The position numbers were made by a program, and so were the translations under genes. From contig CAZLRF010000006.1 in assembly GCA_964561785.1 (NCBI GenBank), forward strand, positions 1 to 64,000: a stretch of 64,000 nucleotides of DNA. The letters run 5' to 3'. Below the pieces are notes generated by a model that saw nothing but the letters and a program-made list of their open reading frames with translations, ran no database searches and had not been told where the DNA came from. Below, one piece after another: positions 34,258-42,109 of the stretch. This DNA comes from DATBSL01 sp964561785 (GTDB taxonomy: Bacteria > Acidobacteriota > Vicinamibacteria > Fen-336). Position 1 is the first letter of the stretch, and each line of letters starts with the position of its first letter.

Positions 34258-35519
34258 CGCACGTGCTCCCGGAAGCGGTCGAGCGCGCGGGCGCTGAGCT
34301 CGGCCTCGAGAAGGACGTGGCTCTCCTCGACCACGTGCCGCAGCACGCGTCCCGCCGCGTAGACCCCCGCCACCCCGCGCCGGTCCGCGGCGTCGAAGCG
34401 CAGGCGGACCGTGAGGGGCTCGAGCCCGAGAAGCCCCGAGATGCGCTCGAGCAGCCCGGGCAGCCCCTCCCCCGTGCGGGCGCTGACTGCCGCGCAACCC
34501 GGCCGGGCCTGGGCGAGCGCCGCCAGCCGGTCCCCGGGCGTCCGGTCGGCCTTGTTGAGGACGAGCAGACGCGCGCGCTCTCCCGCCCCGATCTCGCCGA
34601 GGACGGCCTCGACCGCCGCCTCCCGCTCCTCCACCCCGTCTTGCGAGGCGTCCACGACGTGCAGCAGGAGGTCCGCCTCCTTGACCTCCTCGAGGGTGGC
34701 CCGGAAGGCGGCCACGAGGGCGTGCGGCAGCTTCCGGATGAAGCCGACGGTGTCCACGAGCAGGATCTCGCGACTGCCCCCGAGGCGCACGCGGCGCACG
34801 AGCGGGTCGAGGGTCACGAAGAGCTGGTCCGACACCACGGCCGGGCCGCGCGTCAGCGCGTTGAACAAGGTGGACTTGCCCGCGTTCGTGTAGCCCACGA
34901 GGGCGACCACCGGCGCCTCGCGGCGCTCCCGGGCCACCCGGCGCGTGCGACGCTCCCGGCGCACGTGCTCGATCTCGCGCTTGATCGACTGGATCCGCTG
35001 GCGGATCCGGCGCCGGTCCGTCTCGAGCTTCGTCTCGCCCGGCCCCCGCGTGCCGATGCCGCCCCCCAGGCGCGAGAGCAGCGTCCCCTTGCCGGCGAGC
35101 CGCGGCAGGAGGTAGTCGAGCTGCGCGAGCTCCACCTGGAGCCGGCCCTCTCGCGTACGGGCGCGCCTTGCGAAGATGTCGAGGATGAGCTGGGTGCGGT
35201 CGACGGTCTTCCTCTCCGTCGCCTCCTCGACGTTGCGTTGCTGGGCGGGAGTGAGGTCCTCGTCGAACACCACGAGGTCCGCCCCTTCCTCCTCGGCCCT
35301 CGCCCGGATCTCCTCGACCTTTCCCCGGCCGACCAGCGTCGCCGGGTCGCGCCGCGCTCGCTCCTGCAGAAGCGAGCCGGCGACGCTCGCCCCCGCGCTC
35401 GACGCGAGCAGGGCCAGCTCCTCGAGCGACGCCTCGGTGCGCGCGCGGTCGCGCCCCCCCCGGGACAGGCCGACGAGCAGGGCCCGCTCCCCGCCGCCCG
35501 AACGCCCCCGCGGGCCTAT
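34254..35519 (-). CDS. hflX: GTPase HflX, non-canonical start
   Basis: 421 residues if it starts at ATA 35519. The HflX N-domain has RALLVGLSRGGRD, DLVVFDEDLTPAQQRNVEEA and VDRTQLILDIFARRARTREG; the G domain has G1 GYTNAGKSTLFNAL, G3 LVDTVGFIRKLPH and G4 VLNKADRT. It is a ribosome-associated GTPase that splits stalled ribosomes under stress. No ATG, GTG or TTG lies in frame near the 5' end. Candidates are ATA 35519, which overlaps the upstream TAG (ATAG) and matches the E. coli N-terminal length, and CTG 35480 with GGGGAG before it. The rest of the gene is intact, so it is not a pseudogene. Confidence 0.88.
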   Translation of the reverse strand: MGPRGRSGGGERALLVGLSRGGRDRARTEASLEELALLASSAGASVAGSLLQERARRDPATLVGRGKVEEIRARAEEEGADLVVFDEDLTPAQQRNVEEATERKTVDRTQLILDIFARRARTREGRLQVELAQLDYLLPRLAGKGTLLSRLGGGIGTRGPGETKLETDRRRIRQRIQSIKREIEHVRRERRTRRVARERREAPVVALVGYTNAGKSTLFNALTRGPAVVSDQLFVTLDPLVRRVRLGGSREILLVDTVGFIRKLPHALVAAFRATLEEVKEADLLLHVVDASQDGVEEREAAVEAVLGEIGAGERARLLVLNKADRTPGDRLAALAQARPGCAAVSARTGEGLPGLLERISGLLGLEPLTVRLRFDAADRRGVAGVYAAGRVLRHVVEESHVLLEAELSARALDRFREHVR

Positions 35520-36037
35520 GGCCGCGGCCTCGCGGCGTCGGCGGAGAGCTCGCTGACGCGCGTGATGCGCGACTTGCGCACGAGGTGGTGCCGGTCCCCC
35601 TCGCGCACGGTGAGGAACGCGCCCGGCCGGTTCAGCAGGTCCAGGATGCGCGAGTGGTTCGCGGGCATGTCGATGAGCACGTCCCCCTCCAGCCGGAGCG
35701 CCCCGCACTCGACGCGCACCCTCCGCAGGGGCGCCCCCACCTCGCCCTCCGCCCCGTCGCGGTCCGCCGACGCCGAGACCGAGATGACCACCAGTTGGAG
35801 CTTGTTGAGGATCACCGGCCGGCCCTCCCCGTCGGGGAGGAAGGGAAAGAACGGGGAGGGATCGTTCATCCACTCCTCCGCCCGCATCGCGCCGGGGTGC
35901 GACTCGGCCGCGGCGGGCAGGAACACTCGGCCTCGCAGGACCCGCCCGTCCGCGAAAAGCACCTCGGCCGCGCGCAGGAGCCGCGGCACCTGGAACGCGT
36001 GGGCCTCGTCGTGCGGACGCTCGGCGGCCGTCGTCAT
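35516..36037 (-). CDS. Hypothetical protein between trmJ and hflX
   Basis: 173 residues; family not recognised. It is probably beta-rich and cytosolic, with two similar segments: AAEVLFADGRVLRGRVFLPA followed by PVILNKLQLVVISVSA, and ALRLEGDVLIDMPANHSRIL followed by GAFLTVREGDRHHLVRKSRITRV. This looks like two copies of a small fold that tracks a G-x-V-x-x-P turn and a final strand that reads V-x-K-x-x-I. ATG start; 21 bases after trmJ. It is flanked by RNA modification and ribosome rescue genes. Function unknown. Confidence 0.75.
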   Translation of the reverse strand: MTTAAERPHDEAHAFQVPRLLRAAEVLFADGRVLRGRVFLPAAAESHPGAMRAEEWMNDPSPFFPFLPDGEGRPVILNKLQLVVISVSASADRDGAEGEVGAPLRRVRVECGALRLEGDVLIDMPANHSRILDLLNRPGAFLTVREGDRHHLVRKSRITRVSELSADAARPRP

Positions 36038-36058
36038 TCACTCCCCCCCGGGGGTGGA

Positions 36059-36793
36059 TTATCGGGCCGACGGCCCGCCCCGCGCAACGCGCCCCGCCCA
36101 GGCGGCCTGGCGCGCGAGCCCCCGGAGCAGGACGACCTCGCGCGGCGTCGGGCGGGCGCGCGCCAGCAGGCGGCGCAGCTCCGTGAGGATGCGGTCCGGG
36201 CTCGAAGGGTCGAGGTAGCCGATCTCGAGAAGCGCGCCCCGGATCTCCTGCACCGCCTGCTCGAGGGCGCCCGCCGTCGCCGCCTCCTCGGCGGCGGGGG
36301 GCGGACCCGCGGCGAGGCTCGCGAGGCGAAGCTCGTAGGCGAGGAGCAGCACCGCCTGGGCGAGATTGAGGGACGGCTGGGCGGGGTCGGTGGGCACGTG
36401 CACCAGCCGGTGGCACAGGGCGAGCTCCTCTCCGGTCAGCCCGGAGTCCTCCGGGCCGAACACGAGGCTCACCCGGCCGCCCCCGGACAGGACCACCGCC
36501 TCCTCGGCGAGCCGCCGCGGCGACCACGCGCCCGGGATCGCGCGCCCCGTCGTCCCCGCCACCGACACGCTCCCCGCCACCGCCTCGCCCACGCTCCCCG
36601 CGCGGCGCGCCCCGTCGAGGACGTCCCACGCCCCGTAGGCGAGCGCGCGGGCCTCCCGGTCGTCCAGGCCGTGCGGGGGCCCCACCAGGACGAGGCTGCG
36701 CACGCCCATGTTCTTCATGGCCCGGCAGGCCGCGGCCACGTTCCCCGGCCGACGGGGCCTCACCAGCACGATCTCGACGCGCGCGAGGTCCAC
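36059..36793 (-). CDS. trmJ: tRNA/rRNA methyltransferase of the TrmJ (SPOUT) type
   Basis: 244 residues. SPOUT motifs in order: RPRRPGNVAAACRAMKNMG, RVSLVFGPEDSGLTGEELAL and VPTDPAQPSLNLAQAVLLLA, characteristic of TrmJ, which 2'-O-methylates position 32 of tRNAs. GTG start at 36793, nine bases beyond an extended -10 box (TGCTAGACT). It is the first gene of an operon with the unknown gene, hflX and the TPR-SLH lipoprotein. The C-terminal part after residue 170 is longer than the minimal domain. Confidence 0.9.
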   Translation of the reverse strand: MDLARVEIVLVRPRRPGNVAAACRAMKNMGVRSLVLVGPPHGLDDREARALAYGAWDVLDGARRAGSVGEAVAGSVSVAGTTGRAIPGAWSPRRLAEEAVVLSGGGRVSLVFGPEDSGLTGEELALCHRLVHVPTDPAQPSLNLAQAVLLLAYELRLASLAAGPPPAAEEAATAGALEQAVQEIRGALLEIGYLDPSSPDRILTELRRLLARARPTPREVVLLRGLARQAAWAGRVARGGPSAR

Positions 36794-36802
36794 GGCGGGC
36801 CG

Positions 36803-36808
36803 AGTCTA
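36803..36808 (-). promoter_or_regulatory. Putative extended -10 element of trmJ
   Basis: TGCTAGACT on the minus strand (hexamer 36808-36803), nine bases before the GTG. Confidence 0.5.
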
Positions 36809-36832
36809 GCAGGCCTGTGCCGGGGCCTCGCC

Positions 36833-36838
36833 TATAAT
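36833..36838 (+). promoter_or_regulatory. Putative -10 element of the transglutaminase operon
   Basis: A perfect TATAAT on the plus strand. Transcription would begin near 36845, exactly at an ATG that opens a short upstream frame. Confidence 0.55.
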
Positions 36839-36844
36839 CGATCG

Positions 36845-36871
36845 ATGACCCCCGGGGCGTGCGCGCCTTGA
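36845..36871 (+). CDS. Possible 8-codon leader ORF before the transglutaminase gene
   Basis: ATG at 36845 begins MTPGACAP and stops at TGA 36869-36871. The ATG falls at the predicted transcription start of TATAAT 36833-36838. The TGA overlaps an in-frame TTG (36868) of the main gene as TTGA, as at real gene junctions here. It may be a translated leader or chance. Confidence 0.25.
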   Translation: MTPGACAP

Positions 36872-38484
36872 ACGTCTTTCGCCCGCTCCCCCGTCCCGTG
36901 GCCCGGGTCCTGTCCGCCGCCGTCCTCGTCGCCTGGGCGGCCCATATGGCGGTCCTCGCTCGCGCGGCCTGGTCCTCGTCCCCGGTGGCGCTCGCCGCGG
37001 ACCTGGCCCGCTACGGCTCGTCCGCGCAGTGGAAGGGCGTCTACTACCGCGGGGACAAGATCGGCTTCTCCGTGGGGCAGACGAGCGCCACGGAGGACGG
37101 CTACGAGATCCGGGAGGACGGACGGCTCCAGATGAGCCTCCTCGGCTCGATCGCCTCCGTGCGCCTCGCGACCCGCGCCAGCGTGGACCGCGCGTTCGTG
37201 CTGCGGCGATTCGCCTTCTCTCTCGACCCCGGCACGGGCCCCACCGAGGTGGAGGGCCGCCTGGAGGGGCGGCGCCTCCACCTCACGATCCGCACCTCTT
37301 CGGGCGAGCGAACGGACACCCGGGAGCTCGAGGAGGTCCCCGCCCTGCCTCTCAGCCTCCCGCGCGCCCTCGCCGCCCGCGGGCTCGCGCCCGGGCAGAC
37401 CCTCCGTGTCTCGGTGTTCGACCCCACGACGCTGCGCAACACCCCGATGACCCTCGAGGTCCAGGCACGGGAGGTCGTTCGTGCGGCGGGACGGCCCGTA
37501 CCCGCCTTCCGGGTGGAAGGGCGCTGGGCCGGCCTCACGACCCGCAGCTGGATCACGGACGTGGGGGAGGTCGTCCGCGAGGAAAGCCCGATGGGCCTGC
37601 TCGTGGTCCGCGAGACAGCCGAGGAGGCCCAGACCCTGGCCGTGCCGGGCCGCATCCGGGCGGATCTCCTCGAGGCTTCCGCGATCGTGCCCTCGCGGCC
37701 GGTGCGCATCGACGACCCGACCACGGTCGCCAGGCTGCGCCTGCGCCTCTCCCCCCTCGACGGCTTCGACCCGGCCGACCTCCAGGGGGCGGGCCAGACC
37801 CTCCGCGGCGACGTTCTCGAGGTCGTCGACCCGCGCGACCTCGCCACCGCGCCCGAGCCCCTCGGCCTCGCCGACCACCTGCGCCCCGAGCCGCTCCTCG
37901 AGAGCGACGACCCCGCCATCCGCGCCGAGGCCGAGAAGGCGGTCCGGGGGGCGGAGTCGCCGCGCGGGCGGGCGGAGCGTCTCGTCCGCCACGTTCACGC
38001 GATCCTCGAGAAGACGCCCACCGTGAGCCTGCCCTCCGCCCGCGAGGTGCTCGCCACCCGCGTCGGGGACTGCAACGAGCACACCGCCCTGTACGTGGCG
38101 ATGGCGCGGGCGCTGGGCCTGCCCTCCCGCATCGCCACCGGCCTCGTCTACCTGCGCGGGGCTTTCTACTACCACGCGTGGCCGGAGGTCTGGGTGGCCG
38201 AGGGAGGAGGGCGCGGCTCCTGGCTCCCGGTCGACCCGACGCTCAACCAGTTCCCCGCGGACGCGACCCACGTGCGGCTCGCCCGCGGCGGGCTCGACCG
38301 GCAGGCCGCGATCGCGGGGCTCGTGGGCCGCGCGCGGCTCGAGGTCGTCGAGGTTCAGCTGCGCCCGGGGTCGACGCCGATCCTCGTCGGCCGCGCCGCG
38401 AGCGACCTGCGGCCGCTCGACCTGCCGCTTCCGCGCCGCGAGCGCGGCGGGTGCTGGTCCTCCCCCCCGCGGAGGCGCGAGTGA
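36859..38484 (+). CDS. Membrane-anchored transglutaminase-like protein
   Basis: 541 residues from GTG 36859. An N-terminal helix (VLSAAVLVAWAAHMAVLA) anchors it, followed by a large beta-rich domain to about residue 360. The C-terminal transglutaminase core has Cys405 in VGDCNEHTALYVAMARALG, His439 in GAFYYHAWPEVWV and Asp459 in WLPVDPT. Such proteins act as peptidases or crosslinkers outside the cytoplasmic membrane; no substrate can be named. TTG 36868 is an alternative start. The stop overlaps the ABC ATPase start by four bases (GTGA), so it probably works with the exporter. Confidence 0.88.
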   Translation: MRALNVFRPLPRPVARVLSAAVLVAWAAHMAVLARAAWSSSPVALAADLARYGSSAQWKGVYYRGDKIGFSVGQTSATEDGYEIREDGRLQMSLLGSIASVRLATRASVDRAFVLRRFAFSLDPGTGPTEVEGRLEGRRLHLTIRTSSGERTDTRELEEVPALPLSLPRALAARGLAPGQTLRVSVFDPTTLRNTPMTLEVQAREVVRAAGRPVPAFRVEGRWAGLTTRSWITDVGEVVREESPMGLLVVRETAEEAQTLAVPGRIRADLLEASAIVPSRPVRIDDPTTVARLRLRLSPLDGFDPADLQGAGQTLRGDVLEVVDPRDLATAPEPLGLADHLRPEPLLESDDPAIRAEAEKAVRGAESPRGRAERLVRHVHAILEKTPTVSLPSAREVLATRVGDCNEHTALYVAMARALGLPSRIATGLVYLRGAFYYHAWPEVWVAEGGGRGSWLPVDPTLNQFPADATHVRLARGGLDRQAAIAGLVGRARLEVVEVQLRPGSTPILVGRAASDLRPLDLPLPRRERGGCWSSPPRRRE

Positions 38485-39227
38485 TCCACGTCGACAGCCT
38501 CGTCAAGACCTTCGGATCCTTCAAGGCCGTCGACGGGGTCAGCCTCCGCGTCGCCGCCGGCGAGATCCACGGGTTCCTCGGCCCGAACGGCGCGGGCAAG
38601 ACCACCACGATCCGGATGATCGCCGGGCTCCTCCAGCCCAGCGCCGGGCGCGTCCGGATCGACGGCCACGACCTCGCGCTCGAGCCGCAGGCGGCCAAGG
38701 CCGCGCTCGGCTTCATCCCCGACCGTCCGTTCCTCTACGAGAAGCTCACCGCCGCGGAGTTCCTCCGCTTCCACGGCGGGCTGTACGGCCTGGAGGGCGA
38801 GGCGCTCGAGGCCCGCGCGGCGGAGCTGCTCGAGCTGTTCGAGCTGGGGTCCTGGCGAGACCAGCTCGTCGAGAGCTTCTCCCACGGAATGAAGCAGCGG
38901 CTCGTGATGTGCGCCGCATTCCTCCACCGGCCCAAGGCGGTGCTGGTCGACGAGCCGATGGTGGGCCTCGACCCCCGCGGGGCCCTTCTCATCAAGAAGC
39001 TGTTCCGCCGGATGAGCGGGGAGGGCGTCGCGATCCTGATGAGCACGCACACCCTCGAGGTGGCCGAGGAGATGTGCGACAGCATCAGCATCATTCTCGG
39101 CGGCCGGATCATCGCCCGCGGCACGGTCCCCGAGCTGCAGGCCATGGCCGGGTCCGCCGACGAGGCGCTCACCCCGGTGTTCCTCAAGCTGACCGGCGGC
39201 TCCGGCCTCCGCGAGATCGAAGCGTGA
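38481..39227 (+). CDS. ABC transporter ATP-binding protein
   Basis: 248 residues. Walker A GPNGAGKTTTIRM, Q-loop region GFIPDRPFLYEKLTAAEFL, signature SFSHGMKQRLVMCAAFLH (a variant of LSGGQ), Walker B AVLVDEPMVGLDP and H-loop MSTHTLEVAEEMC. It is of the ABC-2 or DrrA/CcmA exporter class. GTG start overlaps the transglutaminase stop; its own stop overlaps the permease start by four bases. Substrate unknown. Confidence 0.93.
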   Translation: MIHVDSLVKTFGSFKAVDGVSLRVAAGEIHGFLGPNGAGKTTTIRMIAGLLQPSAGRVRIDGHDLALEPQAAKAALGFIPDRPFLYEKLTAAEFLRFHGGLYGLEGEALEARAAELLELFELGSWRDQLVESFSHGMKQRLVMCAAFLHRPKAVLVDEPMVGLDPRGALLIKKLFRRMSGEGVAILMSTHTLEVAEEMCDSISIILGGRIIARGTVPELQAMAGSADEALTPVFLKLTGGSGLREIEA

Positions 39228-40909
39228 GGCACGCGTTTCCGTGGCTCCTGCTGCCCTCGCTCTGGGCCACCCGCAACCGCGCGCGGAGGCGGGAGCCCGG
39301 CGACGGGGCCCGGGCCGCCGTGTTCGGGACGATCGCGCTCGCCGCCGCCGGCGGCGTGTTCGCGGTCGTCTTCTACCTGACCTGGCAGCTCCTCGACTAC
39401 GAGGAGCTCGGCGACTACCTCGTGCGCCTCGGCCTCGGCTGGCTCTTTCTCACCTTCCTCTCCTTCGTCGCCTTCAGCGCCATCGTGAGCGCCCTCGGGA
39501 CCTTCTTCCTGTCCGAGGACATGCGGCTGCTCCTGTGCGCCCCCGTGCCCGCGGAGCGGCTCTTCCACTCCCGCTTCGCCCGCACCGTCGCCCAGTCCTC
39601 CTGGATGGTGGTCGCGTTCGTGCTGCCCGTGCTCCTCGCGGTCGGCCTCGCCCGCTGCGCCCCGCCCGGGTACTACCTCGCGTGCGCCCTCACGGTGCTC
39701 CCCTTCGTCGTCGTGCCCACGGCCGCCGGCGCGGTCCTCACCCTGGGGCTGGTGAGCGTCTTTCCCGCCCGCCGCGCGCGCGACGTCCTCATGCTGATGG
39801 GCCTGCTGTTCGCGGTCGCGCTCGTCGTCCTGCTCCGCTTCCTCCGCCCCGAGCGGCTGCTGAGCGTCGAGTCCCTGCCCGACGTCACCGCCTTCTTCGC
39901 CACCCTGCAGTCCCCGGTGACGCCGTTCCTGCCCTCCTTCTGGGCCGGGGAGAGCCTGTTCGCCGCCCTCGGGGGCAGGGTCGACTGGCTCCACCTCGGG
40001 TCGCTGTGGACGACCGCCCTCGCGCTGACCATGCTCGCCCGCGCGGTCTACGGCCGCTTCTTCTTCTCCGCCTGGAGCAAGGCCCAGGAGGCCCGCAAGG
40101 CCCGCTTCACCCGCCTGCGCGGGCTCGACCGGCTCGTCCGCCGACTGCCGATCGCGCCCGCCCGCCGGGCCCTGCTCGTCAAGGACGTCAAGGTCTTCGT
40201 GCGGGACACCGCGCAGTGGTCGCAGCTTCTCCTGCTCGCGGCGCTGGCCGTGGTCTACGTGTACAACTTCACGGTCCTCGACTTCGAGCGGGTGCCCTAC
40301 TTCAGCCGTGAGGCGAGGCACCTGTTCGTGTTCCTGAACCTGCTCATGGCGGGGCTCGTCACGTCGGCGGTGGCCGTGCGCTTCGTGTTTCCCGCGGTGT
40401 CGGCCGAGGGCGGCGCGTTCTGGATCGTGCGCACCGCCCCCGTGCCGATGCGGGCGTTCCTGTGGTCGAAGTTCTGGACCGGCTTCCTGCCGATCCTCGT
40501 GCTGGCCGAGGCGCTCACGATCGCCTCGAACCGCATGCTCGGGGCGATCGCGCCGGTGCAGTGGCTCGCCGCGGCGGCGGTCGCGTTCCTCACCCTCGCC
40601 CTCGTCGGCCTCGCCTGCAGCCTGGGCGCCCGCTACCCCCGCTTCGCCCACGAGAGCCTGACCCAGGTGGCGGGCTCCTACGGGGGGGTCGCCTACATGG
40701 CAGCGGCGGTGCTCCTCGTCGGCGTGACCATCGCGCTCCTCGCGTGGCCGGTGGGGTGGATCGTCTGGCACCACGGCCGGGACCTGCCGGTGCCGGGCCG
40801 GAGGCTCGCCGCGGCGGCCGGGCTGCTCGCGCTCGCCGCTGCCGTCTGCGTCGGCACGTTCCGCTCCGCGATGCGCCGCGGCGTCCGCGCGCTCGAGGAC
40901 CTCGGCTGA
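39224..40909 (+). CDS. ABC exporter permease, large hydrophobic
   Basis: 561 residues with roughly 12 or more predicted membrane helices. It begins MRHAFPWLLLPSLWATRNRAR and carries a central cytosolic stretch (FSAWSKAQEARKARFTRLRG, LLVKDVKVFVRDTAQWSQLL) that resembles the paired-domain putative ABC exporter family. GTG start in a GTGA overlap with the ATPase gene. Together with the ATPase and transglutaminase it forms an exporter unit; what is exported is unknown. ispG follows after 47 bases with its own promoter. Confidence 0.82.
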   Translation: MRHAFPWLLLPSLWATRNRARRREPGDGARAAVFGTIALAAAGGVFAVVFYLTWQLLDYEELGDYLVRLGLGWLFLTFLSFVAFSAIVSALGTFFLSEDMRLLLCAPVPAERLFHSRFARTVAQSSWMVVAFVLPVLLAVGLARCAPPGYYLACALTVLPFVVVPTAAGAVLTLGLVSVFPARRARDVLMLMGLLFAVALVVLLRFLRPERLLSVESLPDVTAFFATLQSPVTPFLPSFWAGESLFAALGGRVDWLHLGSLWTTALALTMLARAVYGRFFFSAWSKAQEARKARFTRLRGLDRLVRRLPIAPARRALLVKDVKVFVRDTAQWSQLLLLAALAVVYVYNFTVLDFERVPYFSREARHLFVFLNLLMAGLVTSAVAVRFVFPAVSAEGGAFWIVRTAPVPMRAFLWSKFWTGFLPILVLAEALTIASNRMLGAIAPVQWLAAAAVAFLTLALVGLACSLGARYPRFAHESLTQVAGSYGGVAYMAAAVLLVGVTIALLAWPVGWIVWHHGRDLPVPGRRLAAAAGLLALAAAVCVGTFRSAMRRGVRALEDLG

Positions 40910-40937
40910 CGACTCGCCGGGGTGCGCCGAAGCCTGC

Positions 40938-40943
40938 TAGGAT
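40938..40943 (+). promoter_or_regulatory. Putative extended -10 element of ispG
   Basis: TGCTAGGAT (hexamer 40938-40943), 13 bases before the ATG at 40957; predicted leader about seven bases. Confidence 0.5.
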
Positions 40944-40956
40944 CGACGAAGAGCCC

Positions 40957-42099
40957 ATGAAGAGAAACCCGACGAGGAGCGTCCGCATCGGCAGGATCTC
41001 GCTCGGCTGCGGCCACCCGGTGGCGGTGCAGAGCATGTGCGCGACGCGGACGCAGGACGTGGACGCGACGGTTGCGCAGGCGGAGGCGATCCGCATGGCG
41101 GGCGGCGCGCTCGTCCGCGTCGCGGTGGACAGCCCGAAGGACGTCGAGGCGCTCGCCGAGGTGCGCCGGCAGACCACGGCGAACCTCGTGGTCGACCTCC
41201 AGGAGAGCTACCGCCTCGCCGAGAGCGTCGCCCCCCACGTGGACAAGGTCCGCTACAACCCCGGCCACCTCTGGCACCACGAGAAGGCGAAGCCCGTCCG
41301 GGAGAAGGTGGCCTTCCTCGTGGCCGTGGCCCGGGAGCACGACCTCGCGATCCGGATCGGCGTCAACTGCGGCAGCGTCGATCCCGAGATGAAGGCCCGC
41401 TTCCCCGACGACGACGTGGCGGCCATGGTCGAGTCGGCGCTCGAGCACTGCCGCCACATGGACGACCTCGGCTTCGAGCGCTACGTGGTCAGCCTGAAGG
41501 ACTCCCATCCCCGCAAGGTCATCGAGGCGAACCGCCGCTTCGCCGAGGCGCGGCCCGACGTGCCCCTGCACCTCGGGGTCACCGAGGCGGGCATCCCCCC
41601 CGAGGGGATCATCAAGACCCGGGTCGCCTTCGAGCAGCTGCTCTCGCGGGGCATCGGGGACACTCTGCGGGTCAGCCTCACCCTCCCCAACCCCCGCAAG
41701 CACGAGGAGGTCACGGTCGCGCTCCAGATCCTCGCGGACGTGGCGGCGGGGCGCTTCCGCTCGGTGCCCGTCTTCGACGACGACCGGCTCAACATCATCT
41801 CCTGCCCGTCGTGCTCGCGGGTGGAGAACGAGCGCTTCGTGGACCTCGCGGAGCGGGTGAAGGAGATGACGGCCTACGCCGAGAAGCACGCCCTGACGAT
41901 CGCGGTCATGGGCTGCCGGGTGAACGGCCCCGGGGAGACGGACGACGCCGACCTCGGCCTGTGGTGCGGCCCCACCCACGTCAACCTGAAGCGGCGGACC
42001 GAGACGGTGGGGGCCTTCACCTACGACGAGATCCTGGCCCGGCTCCGGCAGGAGCTCGACGCGCTCATCGAGGCCCGAGAGTCCGCCCCCGCGCGCTGA
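40957..42099 (+). CDS. ispG: (E)-4-hydroxy-3-methylbut-2-enyl-diphosphate synthase
   Basis: 380 residues. TIM-barrel part with GHPVAVQSMCATRTQDVDAT and DKVRYNPGHL; the C-terminal iron-sulfur domain holds NIISCPSCSRVENERFVDLA and AVMGCRVNGPGETDDADLG, whose three Cys bind the 4Fe-4S cluster. It makes HMBPP in the methylerythritol-phosphate isoprenoid pathway. ATG start. It ends ten bases before the convergent gmd gene. Confidence 0.97.
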   Translation: MKRNPTRSVRIGRISLGCGHPVAVQSMCATRTQDVDATVAQAEAIRMAGGALVRVAVDSPKDVEALAEVRRQTTANLVVDLQESYRLAESVAPHVDKVRYNPGHLWHHEKAKPVREKVAFLVAVAREHDLAIRIGVNCGSVDPEMKARFPDDDVAAMVESALEHCRHMDDLGFERYVVSLKDSHPRKVIEANRRFAEARPDVPLHLGVTEAGIPPEGIIKTRVAFEQLLSRGIGDTLRVSLTLPNPRKHEEVTVALQILADVAAGRFRSVPVFDDDRLNIISCPSCSRVENERFVDLAERVKEMTAYAEKHALTIAVMGCRVNGPGETDDADLGLWCGPTHVNLKRRTETVGAFTYDEILARLRQELDALIEARESAPAR

Positions 42100-42109
42100 G
42101 CCTCCCCGC

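Noticed and set aside
34254..35519. hflX as a pseudogene
   Set aside because: The frame is intact over the whole protein with all GTPase motifs; only the start codon is unusual.
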